Assembly: GCF_014645815.1 (NCBI RefSeq)
Contig: NZ_BMML01000001.1
Span: forward strand, 1-64,000
Direction of reading: 5' to 3'
From: Streptomyces fuscichromogenes
Lineage (GTDB): Bacteria; Actinomycetota; Actinomycetes; Streptomycetales; Streptomycetaceae
Length of the DNA: 64,000 bases
The notes beneath the pieces are model-generated. The model did no database searches. It was not told the origin of the DNA and saw only the letters and a program-made list of their open reading frames with translations. This document shows positions 47,846 through 57,517 of the stretch, one piece after another (position 1 is the first letter of the stretch; each line of letters starts with the position of its first letter). Made by a program: the position numbers and the translations under genes.

Positions 47846-48493
47846 ATGTCCACAGGCTTGATCATCGCCATCGTGATCGTGGCCGCCGTGGTCGTAGTCG
47901 CGGCGGTACTGGCCGTACGCTCCAGGGGCAGCGGCCCGCACGGTCTGAAGCGGCGCTTCGGGCCGGAGTACGAGCGGACGGTGGCCCAGCACGGCGGCGA
48001 CACCGGCGCGGCCGAGCGGGAACTCGCCGAGCGGGTCCAGCGCCACGGCACACTGCGCGAGCGCGAACTGGAGCCGGCGGAACGCGAACGGTACGCGGCC
48101 CGCTGGACCACCGCACAACAGCAGTTCGTCGACTCGCCCCGGGAGTCCGTGGCCGAGATCGACCGGCTGCTCGCCGAACTGGCCGCCGACCGCGGCTTCC
48201 CGGCCGGTGCCGAGTACGAGGACCAGGTGGCCGCGCTCTCCGTGCACCACGCCGACCACGTCGACGGCTACCGCCGCGTGCACCGCGCCGCCGAGGCGCC
48301 CACGGGCGGGTCGCCGCAGAGCCGGGCCGGCACCGAGGAGATGCGGGCGGCCGTGATCGAGGCCCGCTTCCTCTTCGACGACCTGGTCACCCCGTCGTCC
48401 CGCGAGTCCGGCCGCCACCGCGCCGGTGTCGGTGCCGACACCGGCGGCCAACTGCCCTGGTCCGCCGACCAGAGCCGTCCGAAGGAGAGTTGA
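47846..48493 (+). CDS. Membrane-anchored hypothetical protein, tandem copy 1
   Basis: A 215-residue protein with one N-terminal membrane helix (about residues 5-25, LIIAIVIVAAVVVVAAVLAV) and a charged cytosolic domain. The middle (ARWTTAQQQFVDSPRESVAE) resembles part of the next gene's product. I do not recognise a named family, though similar proteins are frequent in Streptomyces. The ATG at 47846 follows GGAGGGCAACC. Its stop overlaps the ribosome site of the next gene, so the two are co-translated. Confidence 0.8.
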   Translation: MSTGLIIAIVIVAAVVVVAAVLAVRSRGSGPHGLKRRFGPEYERTVAQHGGDTGAAERELAERVQRHGTLRERELEPAERERYAARWTTAQQQFVDSPRESVAEIDRLLAELAADRGFPAGAEYEDQVAALSVHHADHVDGYRRVHRAAEAPTGGSPQSRAGTEEMRAAVIEARFLFDDLVTPSSRESGRHRAGVGADTGGQLPWSADQSRPKES

Positions 48494-48498
48494 CCGAC

Positions 48499-49104
48499 AT
48501 GACCGACGCCAGGACCGGATCCGGCCGCCGTCCCATCGGTGGCGACGCGTATCCCGGCGGCACAGCGAGGCCGGGACGTGAGGAGAGGAGCGACCGGGGC
48601 GACTCCCCTGTGGGCGGTGTCACCCCGGGGCAGGAGGAACCCGAACGCATGGACGACCGGAGCGACCGGGACGATCGGAGCGACCGGAGTGACCGGGACG
48701 ACCGGAAGGCGCCCGGTCAGACGGTCCTGGCGGCCGACGAGGACCCCGGTCGCGAGACGCCCGCGGGCCGGGACGACCGGCCGGCCGCCGGGCGCGACGA
48801 CCCGCCGGCCGCGGATCGCGACGAGCGGCTGATGCCGCGGGAGGAGTGCGGGCAGCTGGAACGGCGGCTGGCGCGCGCGGTCACCGGATTCGTCGACGAG
48901 CCGCGCACGGCCGTCGAGGAGGCCGACCGGGCCGTCGAGGAGCTCAGCGCCCGCTTGACCGACGCCGTCGACCGGCGCCGCCGTACCCTGCGCGGCAGTT
49001 GGCAGTCCGCCGGTGCGGACGGCCCCGGCGCCGCGGACACCGAGCAGCTCCGGCTGGCCCTGCGCGACTACCGCGAACTGGCGGACCGGCTGCTGCACAT
49101 GTGA
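48499..49104 (+). CDS. Hypothetical protein, tandem copy 2
   Basis: A 201-residue, very hydrophilic protein. The first 110 residues are disordered and rich in Asp, Arg, Gly and Pro, with DDRSDR-like repeats. The C-terminal 90 residues form a helical domain (LERRLARAVTGFVDEPRTAV) similar to the previous protein's ARWTTAQQQFVDSPRESVAE region; both share F-V-D-x-P-R. A TTG at 48490 is an alternative start. GAAGGAGAG precedes. The pair probably interact or share a partner; the function is unknown. Confidence 0.78.
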   Translation: MTDARTGSGRRPIGGDAYPGGTARPGREERSDRGDSPVGGVTPGQEEPERMDDRSDRDDRSDRSDRDDRKAPGQTVLAADEDPGRETPAGRDDRPAAGRDDPPAADRDERLMPREECGQLERRLARAVTGFVDEPRTAVEEADRAVEELSARLTDAVDRRRRTLRGSWQSAGADGPGAADTEQLRLALRDYRELADRLLHM

Positions 49105-49105
49105 G

Positions 49106-49549
49106 TCACCCGCGCGCCTGCGGCCCCGCGTCCGGTTCCGTCCCGGCCGCCGCCCTGCGCTCCCGCCACTCGCGTACGACCTCCTCGACGTCGTACGGCT
49201 TCTTGCCCAGCGGGGGTCCGGGCGGCGGCTTGAACATCATGTCGCGGATCCGGACGTTGATCTCCTCGATGATCCCGCGGACGATCCGCTCCGAGGGCGC
49301 CGCGTAGGCGGCCGCCAGCGCGTCCTCGGCCTCCTTGCGCAGGGCGAGCGTCGGCGGCAGCATCGCCAGGCCCTCACGGGCCAACTTCCTTCTGACCCAC
49401 CACATCTCGTCGTACGACGTGTCCAGGCCGTCGGGCAACGGCTCGCCCAGGCCCGGTAGTCGATCGAACTCGCCGCGTCGCTGCGCGTCCCCGATCTGCT
49501 TGTCGACCCAGGACTCGAACGGCACCCCGGGTGGCTTTCGCTCGGTCAT
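49106..49549 (-). CDS. DUF1992 (DnaJ homologue subfamily C member 28-like) protein
   Basis: A 147-residue protein with the conserved DUF1992 core SWVDKQIGDAQRRGEFDRLP, GLGEPLPDG and WWVRRKLAREGLAMLPPTLA. Despite the DNAJC28 link the J domain itself is absent. The function is unknown. It converges on the second tandem hypothetical gene with a 1-base gap and diverges from the FHA gene by 91 bases. Confidence 0.88.
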   Translation of the reverse strand: MTERKPPGVPFESWVDKQIGDAQRRGEFDRLPGLGEPLPDGLDTSYDEMWWVRRKLAREGLAMLPPTLALRKEAEDALAAAYAAPSERIVRGIIEEINVRIRDMMFKPPPGPPLGKKPYDVEEVVREWRERRAAAGTEPDAGPQARG

Positions 49550-49640
49550 GACTCCATTGTGCCGGACGCGGCCCGGCCGGGCGTTTTATCATGCGCCGGA
49601 GATCCAGTAAGGATCCATGAATCGCGCAGGGGGAACGCAC

Positions 49641-50030
49641 GTGCTCGAACTCACCATGGCCTCCGTGTCCGGAGAAGCGGGCGAGACGGCCGGAATGCTC
49701 ATGGCCGACGCGCCCAGCGACCCGGGCGCCGTGCTGCGGGTGGGCCGCGACGCCTCCGTCTGCCGGCTCACCACGCCCGACGACTGGCTGTTCGTCTCCC
49801 GGGTGCACCTGGAGTTCCTGTGCGGGGCCGAGGGCGGCTGGCAGGTCACCTGGCTGCGCGGCTCCCAGGACGAGCCGTCCTCCGAGGTGCTGCTGAAGGT
49901 CGGGGAGTACGCCCAGGCCATCACGTACGGCGGTACGGTCGCACTGCCCCGGGGCGGCTCCGGCGAGATAGTCGTCCGGGACCGCACCGCCCCGCGCAGC
50001 GTCAACGTGGGCTTCTACCACGAGGGTTGA
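49641..50030 (+). CDS. Small FHA-domain protein
   Basis: A protein of about 129 residues that is essentially a lone forkhead-associated domain. The phosphothreonine-binding signature is visible as VLRVGRDASVCRL and WLFVSRVHLEFLC (G-R and S-R-V-H). FHA domains bind phospho-Thr peptides made by Ser/Thr kinases, which Streptomyces has in quantity. The GTG at 49641 has AGGGGGA 6 bases upstream; an ATG at 49617 with AAGGA is an alternative that adds 8 residues. It converges on the O-methyltransferase gene. Confidence 0.75.
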   Translation: MLELTMASVSGEAGETAGMLMADAPSDPGAVLRVGRDASVCRLTTPDDWLFVSRVHLEFLCGAEGGWQVTWLRGSQDEPSSEVLLKVGEYAQAITYGGTVALPRGGSGEIVVRDRTAPRSVNVGFYHEG

Positions 50031-50058
50031 GCAGCATCGCGCGGTCGGGCCGGCCGGG

Positions 50059-50730
50059 TCAGTCCAGCACCCTCGCCAGCGCGAAGCCGTCGTAGCCCTT
50101 GCTGCCGACCGTCTGGATCGCGGTGCCGGTCAGCCTCGGGTGGGCGCCGATCAGCTCGATCGCGGCACGGGTGCCGACCACGTCCGGCTCGCCGCTGGTG
50201 GCGTCGACGACCCGGCCGCCGCGCACCACGTTGTCGACGACGATCAGGCTGCCGGTGCGGGTGAGCCGGAGCGCCCACTCCACGTAGTGCGGGTTGTTCG
50301 CCTTGTCGGCGTCGATGAAGACCAGGTCGAAGGGGGCCGGGTTCTCGTCGGCGAGCTTGGGCAGCGACTCCAGGGCGGGGCCGACCCGTACCTCCACGAT
50401 CTTCTCCAGGCCCGCGCGGGCGATGTTACGGACCGCGATCTCCGCGTGCCGGGCGTTGTACTCCAGCGAGATCAGCCTGCCGTCGGCGGGCAGGGCGCGG
50501 GCCAGCCAGATGGTGCTGTAGCCGCCGAGGGTACCGATCTCCAGGATGTTCCGGGCGTCCTGGATCTGTGCGAGGAGCTGGAGCAGTTTGCCCTGGCCGG
50601 CAGTGACGTTGACGTGCGGGAGCTCGTTCGCCTCGCTCTCCCGCAGGGCCGCCTGGAGCGCCTCGTCGTCCGGTGACAGGTGGCTGGTGAAGTAGAAGTC
50701 GACGTCGTCCCAGAGCTGAGAGCCGCTCAT
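50059..50730 (-). CDS. SAM-dependent O-methyltransferase (type 3)
   Basis: A 223-residue catechol-O-methyltransferase-like enzyme. SAM motif I is ILEIGTLGGYSTIWLARALP, the metal/SAM aspartates are in LVFIDADKANNPHYVEWAL, and LIVVDNVVRGGRVVD gives the further metal ligand. Family members methylate catechols or caffeoyl-CoA using Mg2+. The ATG at 50730 opens MSGSQLWDDVDFYFTSHL. It ends 28 bases from the FHA gene and converges with it. Confidence 0.9.
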   Translation of the reverse strand: MSGSQLWDDVDFYFTSHLSPDDEALQAALRESEANELPHVNVTAGQGKLLQLLAQIQDARNILEIGTLGGYSTIWLARALPADGRLISLEYNARHAEIAVRNIARAGLEKIVEVRVGPALESLPKLADENPAPFDLVFIDADKANNPHYVEWALRLTRTGSLIVVDNVVRGGRVVDATSGEPDVVGTRAAIELIGAHPRLTGTAIQTVGSKGYDGFALARVLD

Positions 50731-50841
50731 GCGTACGCTGCCTTTCGCCTGTTCGGATGGCTGTCCGGTGACAGCTCCCTGGATAGCACTACTGAGGCGG
50801 TGGACGCGCCGTTGATCCACCGCCCCGGTGCCGGACGGAAC

Positions 50842-52002
50842 TCAGCCGATCGGCGCAGGGGGCGGCGGCCCGGCCGGCGGCGACGGCGGCTGTGTCGGCG
50901 GCGGGGGCGGCGGGGCGGGGCGCCTGGAGCGTCGTACGGCCGTCAGGGAGGCGACCGCGACGAGCAGCAGCAGCGCGGTGCCGATCGTCAGCAGCCACGC
51001 CGGGATCCCGGCCGCCTCGCGCAGCCGGTCCGTGTAGACGACCTGCTGGAACGGGGTGTCCGAGGACGCCTGCCGCAGCGTGTGGTCGGCGGAGATCCGG
51101 GACGGGTACGGGAACTCCTGGCCGATCGCGGTCAGGTACGGGGTGCCGGCGGCCAGCTGGGCCAGCGCTCCGGCCGGGTGGCTGAGCCGGCCGGCGTAGA
51201 CGACCCGCGGGCGCTCGCCGCCGATCGCCGAGCGCGGCTCCATGCGGTGCGCGGCGAGCACGTACAGGCCGAGCGACTGCGGGGTGGCCGCGATCCTGGA
51301 CAACCGCATCGGGTAGACCGGGCGTTCGCTGGCGAAGGCGAGGTGGAGCGGGTCGAGGGCGCCGCGCAGCGCGGTGTCCGTGGTCTCGGGAGCCAGCTTG
51401 ACCGCGACGTACTCCCAGTGGTCGGTGACGTAGGGCTGGAGGGCGGTGTCCAGACGGGGCGGCATGGGGAAGCCGTTGCTGCGCAGCCAGCCGTCCAGGG
51501 CGCCGGAGTCGGTGGCGGTCAGCTGGGCCACGTCGAACGGGCCGAGCCGCTGGCGGTCGACCACGCCGACACCGGGGGCGGTGGCGCCCACGCCGGGCGG
51601 CACGCCACCGGTACCGCCGCCGCTGGTGAGCGGCCAGTCGCCGTCCTCGGGCCAGAAGTGGTAGCGGGTGCGGTGCACCGGGGCGGTGAGGGTGTGCAAC
51701 TGGTCGAAGAGGGCCGGGTCGGAGAGGGTGACGGTGGCACGGTGCGGGACCGGCATGATCCAGGCGGCGCGGTCGGCGTCGCCGTTCACCGTCAGGCGCA
51801 TCACGATCTGCTCGCGGGTGCCGTCCCAGCGCAGGACGGATTCCTCGCGGCCGACGGTGACCTGCCGGCCGGTGTCGGGGACGAGGGCGCCGCAGGCACA
51901 GGCGAAGGCGGGGGCGGCGAGCCAGCCGAACTGGATGCCGGCGAGGACGAGGAGGACCGCGAGCAGCCGTGTGCGTCGGCGAGGTCTCCGCTGGCCGATC
52001 AT
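50842..52002 (-). CDS. DUF2330 exported membrane protein
   Basis: A 386-residue protein. The signal sequence (about residues 10-35, RLLAVLLVLAGIQFGWLAAP) ends before FACACGALVP, whose cysteines resemble the DUF2330 start. A large external DUF2330 domain follows (AAWIMPVPHRATVTLSDPAL, REFP-type motif as IGQEFPYPSR). One C-terminal membrane helix (about residues 340-360) precedes a Pro-rich cytosolic tail. The function is unknown. An unusual two-part dyad lies directly upstream of its start. Confidence 0.85.
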   Translation of the reverse strand: MIGQRRPRRRTRLLAVLLVLAGIQFGWLAAPAFACACGALVPDTGRQVTVGREESVLRWDGTREQIVMRLTVNGDADRAAWIMPVPHRATVTLSDPALFDQLHTLTAPVHRTRYHFWPEDGDWPLTSGGGTGGVPPGVGATAPGVGVVDRQRLGPFDVAQLTATDSGALDGWLRSNGFPMPPRLDTALQPYVTDHWEYVAVKLAPETTDTALRGALDPLHLAFASERPVYPMRLSRIAATPQSLGLYVLAAHRMEPRSAIGGERPRVVYAGRLSHPAGALAQLAAGTPYLTAIGQEFPYPSRISADHTLRQASSDTPFQQVVYTDRLREAAGIPAWLLTIGTALLLLVAVASLTAVRRSRRPAPPPPPPTQPPSPPAGPPPPAPIG

Positions 52003-52008
52003 GAACCG

Positions 52009-52061
52009 ATGCCCTCCGCCCTACCGTCGATCAGGACTACAGACGGTATAGCGGAGGGCAT
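52009..52061. promoter_or_regulatory. Two-part dyad upstream of the DUF2330 gene
   Basis: ATGCCCTCCGC (52009-52019) pairs with GCGGAGGGCAT (52051-52061), and inside it TACCGTC (52022-52028) pairs with GACGGTA (52042-52048). A third copy, TACCGACGGTA, lies at about 52098-52108. The arrangement suggests an operator or a leader hairpin. Confidence 0.6.
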
Positions 52062-52147
52062 GTTTCCTGGGCCTGTTCCGGACAGCCACCGTCTGTCTAC
52101 CGACGGTACGGGCCGACGGGGCGGATCGTTCGAACGCGCAGGTGAGT

Positions 52148-52172
52148 AGGGGACGTGCGCAGTTCCCCGCGC
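52148..52172. repeat. Dispersed Streptomyces repeat, partial copy 6
   Basis: GTGCGCAGTTCCCCGCGC is a truncated minus-orientation copy just beyond the 3' end of the ProP-type gene. Confidence 0.65.
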
Positions 52173-52196
52173 GCCGCCGGAGTCGGGGCGCTGTTG

Positions 52197-53567
52197 TCAG
52201 GGCGCTTCCACAGCAGGGGCCGAGCCCGGCAGGGGCTTGCCCGCGGTCTCCGCCATGCGCCAGGCGGCGAAGCCGCCGATCACCGCCGCGGCCATCATGT
52301 AGTACGCGGGCATCATCAGGTTTCCCGTCGCGCCGATCAGGGCCGTCACCGCCAGGGGCGTGGTGCCGCCGAACAGGGAGACCGAGATGTTGAAGCCGAT
52401 CGACAGGGAGCCGTAGCGGACCCGGGTGGGGAACAGGGCCGGGAGGGCGGCGGGCATCGCCGCCGTGAAGCAGACCAGGAGCAGGCCCAGGGCGCCCATG
52501 CCGAGGGCGACCGCGAGCAGGCTGCCCTGGCGGATCAGCAGGAGGGCGGGGACGGAGAGGGCCAGGAAGCCCGCGCAGCCCGCCGCGATCACCGGGCGCC
52601 GGCCGACGCGGTCGGTCAGGGCCCCGGCGAACGGCTGGACGATCATCATCAGCGTCATCACGCCGAGGACGACCAGCAGGCCGTGCGTCTCGTCGTACTT
52701 CAGCTCACTGGTGAGATAGCTGGGCATGTACGACAGCAGCATGTAGTCCGTGACGTTGAAGACCAGGACCAGGGCCATGCACAGGAGCAGGGCCCGCCAC
52801 TGGCCGGTGATCATCTCGCGCAGGGGGACCTTCGGGCGGGCCCGCTCCGACTTCGCCGCCTCCGCCGCGAACGCCGGCGTCTCCTCCAGGCGCATCCGCA
52901 GGTAGAGGCCGATGACGCCCATCGGGCCCGCGATCAGGAACGGGATCCGCCATCCCCAGGACGTCAGGTCGTCGGTGGAGAGCAGCGCCGTCATCAGGGT
53001 CACCAGGCCGGCGCCGCCGATGTAGCCGGCCAGCGTGCCGAACTCCAGCCAGCTGCCGAAGAAGCCGCGCTTCTTGTCCGGCGCGTACTCGGCGATGAAC
53101 GTGGACGCGCCCGCGTACTCGCCGCCGGTGGAGAAGCCCTGCACCAGGCGGGCGGCGAGCAGGAGCAGCGGGGCGCCCACGCCGATCGTCGCGTAGGACG
53201 GGATCAGGCCGATCGCGAAGGTGCCCACGGCCATCATGATCATGGTGACGGCGAGGACCTTCTGGCGGCCCACGCGGTCGCCGAGCGGGCCGAAGACCAT
53301 GCCGCCCAGCGGGCGGACCAGGAAGGCCGCGGCGAAGGCGCCGAACGTGGACAGCAGCTGGGCGGTCGGGCTGCCGGAGGGGAAGAAGACCTTGCCCAGG
53401 GTCACCGCTATGTAGCTGTAGACGCCGAAGTCGAACCACTCCATGGCGTTGCCGAGCGCGGCCGCCTTCACGGCGCGCTTCACCAGCGCGGGGTCGGTGA
53501 CGGTGGGGGCGGGGGCGGCGGAGGGGGCCGTACGGGTGGACGGGGTGACTGCTGTGGCGGTCGCCAA
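52197..53567 (-). CDS. MFS transporter of the metabolite:proton symporter family (ProP-like)
   Basis: A 456-residue 12-helix transporter. The family signature ALGNAMEWFDFGVYSYIAVT begins helix 1, LGDRVGRQKVLAVTMIMMAV lies between helices 2 and 3, and LVQGFSTGGEYAGASTFIAE in helix 4-5. These match ProP/MHS proteins that take up proline, glycine betaine or small organic acids with protons. There is no C-terminal coiled coil like that of E. coli ProP, so osmosensing is uncertain. A 374-base non-coding gap separates it from the divergent GT87-PAP2 gene. Confidence 0.9.
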   Translation of the reverse strand: MATATAVTPSTRTAPSAAPAPTVTDPALVKRAVKAAALGNAMEWFDFGVYSYIAVTLGKVFFPSGSPTAQLLSTFGAFAAAFLVRPLGGMVFGPLGDRVGRQKVLAVTMIMMAVGTFAIGLIPSYATIGVGAPLLLLAARLVQGFSTGGEYAGASTFIAEYAPDKKRGFFGSWLEFGTLAGYIGGAGLVTLMTALLSTDDLTSWGWRIPFLIAGPMGVIGLYLRMRLEETPAFAAEAAKSERARPKVPLREMITGQWRALLLCMALVLVFNVTDYMLLSYMPSYLTSELKYDETHGLLVVLGVMTLMMIVQPFAGALTDRVGRRPVIAAGCAGFLALSVPALLLIRQGSLLAVALGMGALGLLLVCFTAAMPAALPALFPTRVRYGSLSIGFNISVSLFGGTTPLAVTALIGATGNLMMPAYYMMAAAVIGGFAAWRMAETAGKPLPGSAPAVEAP

Positions 53568-53941
53568 AACGGGGCTCGCCTGCCTCTCGTGGGGGACGGG
53601 GACGCGGCCCGTACGGCGCTGGACGGGGCCGGAAAGCGACGATAGGAGTACTTGGGGCCGTTACGTCGCGTACGCGCTTACCTGCATAGTGCAGCTAAAT
53701 GCGCTGTGTGCAGGCACGTCTGCCCGCTCCCGCGGCCGTATGCGGGGCGCGCACTGTGATCTTTGTCGCGCTCCATGGAGGCAACCTCGCGCCCGCGCGC
53801 TGTCGACTTCGTCGCCTTCAGGACAAAAGGTCGGCGGATGTCAGGTGAAGAGGGGGTTGCCTGCGTCTGTGCCGAGAGGGGGTGGGAGCCTCGAAGGGTT
53901 CTCAGAGCGAGGTGCGGGACGCGGCGGGAGGCCGGCGAGGC
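53568..53941. promoter_or_regulatory. 374-bp divergent intergenic region
   Basis: No credible gene is seen. CTGCA-TAG-TGCAG at 53682-53694 is a short perfect dyad in the half nearer the ProP gene. TACGTCGCGTACG at 53662-53674 is another near-palindrome. These may be regulator sites for the divergent genes. Confidence 0.4.
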
Positions 53942-55978
53942 GTGGCGAACGTGGAGCACAACGGGCGACGGGGAGAGGCTTTCGACGGGGCGGAGGCCGG
54001 GGCGCGGTTCAGAATGGTCCGGCTCGGCCTGTGGGCGGTGGCCACGATCCTCGTCGTACGGCAGCTGGTCGTCGTCCTCGGTACGCCGAGCGGGCGACGG
54101 CTGACGGATCTGGAGACCTGGGTCGGCCCGGACGGCGTCCTGGACGTCAAGGGCTCCCTGTACGACTCCACGCAGTTCACCGGCACCCCCTTCGGCGGGC
54201 TGGTGCTCAAGCCGCTCACCAGAGCCGCCGAGCAGACCCTCGGCTGGGGCTGGATCTTCGGCACGCTGCTGCTGGTGGTCGCCCTCGGCCTGGTCGTCGC
54301 CCGCGCGCTGCCCCAGCCGGTGAGCCGGCGCACCTCGCTGCTGGCCGCCCCGGTCGCCATCAGCCTGCTGATGCTCTCGCTGCCGGTCCGCAACGCCCTC
54401 TGGCTCGGCCAGACCAGCATCATCCCCGTGCTGCTCGTCCTGCTCGGCTGCTTCGCCGCCCGCGGGCAGCGCGACAGCGGGCTGTGCATCGGCCTGGCCG
54501 CCGCCCTCCAGCCGGCCGTGCTGCTGTTCGCGCCGCTGCTGTGGTTCACCGGCCGCCGCCGGGCCGCCGTCGCCACCGGCGCGACCTTCGCCGTGTGCAC
54601 GCTGCTGGCCTGGGCGGCGCTGCCGCACGACTCGTACACCTACTGGGTCCACCACACGGCCGGCGTGGGTCTCGGCGGCGCGGCCGACGCGCTCGCCAAC
54701 CAGTCGCTGCACGGCGCCCTGTTGCGGTTCGGGCTGAACGGGCCGCTGGAGATCGTCCTGTTCCTGGCGCTCGCCGCGGCCGTGGCCACCCTCGCGCTGC
54801 GCCGCGCGGTGCGCTACGCCCGGGACGGGCAGCTGCTGCTCGCGGTCGCGATCACCGGCTGCGCGGTGGTGGCGGTGTCGCCGACCGCCTGGCAGCACCA
54901 GCTGCTGTGGGTGCTGCTCGCGGTGGTCGGCCGGGCCGGGCGGCGCACCGCCGACCGGCCGGTGTGGCCGGTCGTGGTCGTCCTCGTGATGACCCTGCCC
55001 GCCAAGGCGATGCTGCCGAACCAGTCGCTCTTCGTACCCGTGCGCGACAACACGATCCTGCTCGCCGCCCTGGCCGCGGCCATGGTCGTGCCCTTCCTGT
55101 CCCGCACCGCCCCGGAGTTCGCCCGCCCGGTCCCGACGGACTACGCGCAGCCGGTCCCGGCACGCCTGCGGCACGTCCCGCTGGTCCCCGCCCTGCGCCG
55201 GGTGCTGACCCGTCCCAACCTCTTCCTCGAACTGGTCGCGACCCGGCTGGTCTACTTCGTCTACCAGCAGATCCGGCTCGCCGCCGCCGGGGACGGCGAC
55301 GGCACCTCCGGGCGGGCCCGCGCCGAGCGGCACGGGCACCAGGTCCATGACATCGAGCGGTTCCTGCACATCGACATCGAGCACTGGGCCAACCACACCG
55401 TGTACGGCATCGGCCGGCTGCGGAGCTTCCTGGACTTCTACTACGAGTCCTTTCACTTCGTGGTCCCGCTGACGATCCTCGCCGTCCTCTACGTCCGCCG
55501 CCCGGTCGACTACCGCTGGGCGCGCACCGCCCTCGGCTTCGCCACCGCGTTCGCCCTGATCGGCTTCTGGCTCTATCCGCTGGCCCCGCCCCGTCTGATG
55601 CCGGGCCTCGGCATCATCGACACCGTGCACGGCCCGCAGGACTTCGCCAAGCCGGACTACGGCACGCTCACGGAGCTGACCAACCAGTACGCGGCGATGC
55701 CCTCGCTGCACTTCGGCTGGGCGCTGTGGTGCGGGGTCGTCATCGCGGTGGTCGCGCCGAAGTGGTGGCTGAAGGTGCTCGGCCTGGTCCACCCCCTCCT
55801 CACGGTCTCGGCGATCATCGGCACCGGCAACCACTGGGTGCTGGACGCGGTGGGCGGGGCCGCGGTGGTCGGTGCGGGGTTCGGGGTCGGGTATCTGCTG
55901 CAGGGGCCGCGGGCCCTGCGGGGGGCGGGGGCCGACAAGAGGGACCGGGAGCCGGTGACGGTTCCGGCTCCCGGGTGA
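53942..55978 (+). CDS. Bifunctional GT87 glycosyltransferase / PAP2 phosphatase fusion
   Basis: A 678-residue membrane protein. The N-terminal half (about residues 25-390) is a polytopic GT87 mannosyltransferase-like region that uses polyprenyl-phosphate-sugar donors. The C-terminal half (about 430-665) is a PAP2/inositol-phosphorylceramide-synthase-like phosphatase with YAAMPSLHFGWALWCG and GTGNHWVLDAVGGAA, which hold the two catalytic histidines. The fusion is common in actinobacteria and is presumed to act in lipoglycan or phosphatidylinositol-glycan assembly. The GTG at 53942 fits GGGAGG 9 bases away; a GTG at 53951 is possible. Confidence 0.87.
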   Translation: MANVEHNGRRGEAFDGAEAGARFRMVRLGLWAVATILVVRQLVVVLGTPSGRRLTDLETWVGPDGVLDVKGSLYDSTQFTGTPFGGLVLKPLTRAAEQTLGWGWIFGTLLLVVALGLVVARALPQPVSRRTSLLAAPVAISLLMLSLPVRNALWLGQTSIIPVLLVLLGCFAARGQRDSGLCIGLAAALQPAVLLFAPLLWFTGRRRAAVATGATFAVCTLLAWAALPHDSYTYWVHHTAGVGLGGAADALANQSLHGALLRFGLNGPLEIVLFLALAAAVATLALRRAVRYARDGQLLLAVAITGCAVVAVSPTAWQHQLLWVLLAVVGRAGRRTADRPVWPVVVVLVMTLPAKAMLPNQSLFVPVRDNTILLAALAAAMVVPFLSRTAPEFARPVPTDYAQPVPARLRHVPLVPALRRVLTRPNLFLELVATRLVYFVYQQIRLAAAGDGDGTSGRARAERHGHQVHDIERFLHIDIEHWANHTVYGIGRLRSFLDFYYESFHFVVPLTILAVLYVRRPVDYRWARTALGFATAFALIGFWLYPLAPPRLMPGLGIIDTVHGPQDFAKPDYGTLTELTNQYAAMPSLHFGWALWCGVVIAVVAPKWWLKVLGLVHPLLTVSAIIGTGNHWVLDAVGGAAVVGAGFGVGYLLQGPRALRGAGADKRDREPVTVPAPG

Positions 55979-56030
55979 ACGCCCGGACGGTGGTGCCGCG
56001 ATGCGCCGTCGTTCGGCCGCGGCGGCGTCG

Positions 56031-56059
56031 TGGCCGGTCGCACAGTTCCCCGCGCCGCT
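56031..56059. repeat. Dispersed Streptomyces repeat, copy 7
   Basis: TGGCCGGTCGCACAGTTCCC followed by CGCGCC lies between the convergent GT87-PAP2 and thiolase genes, ending 15 bases before the thiolase stop codon. Confidence 0.7.
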
Positions 56060-56074
56060 TACGCGTTGAGATGC

Positions 56075-57333
<1,259 letters not shown>

Positions 57334-57517
57334 GTGTGCAGTCTGCTGACAGGGCGTCCGCAACCGCAAGGGGGATGCAGGCAATTGGAGTGTCCGTGCC
57401 CCTTGCGACTTGTGGAACCCGTTATTACCTTCACGGCAACCGACCCTTTCTGATGGATCGTCAGAAAGTCGTCGGGGCCACATGTCCTGGCTCGTACACG
57501 GTGGGAGTGAGTCGCTC

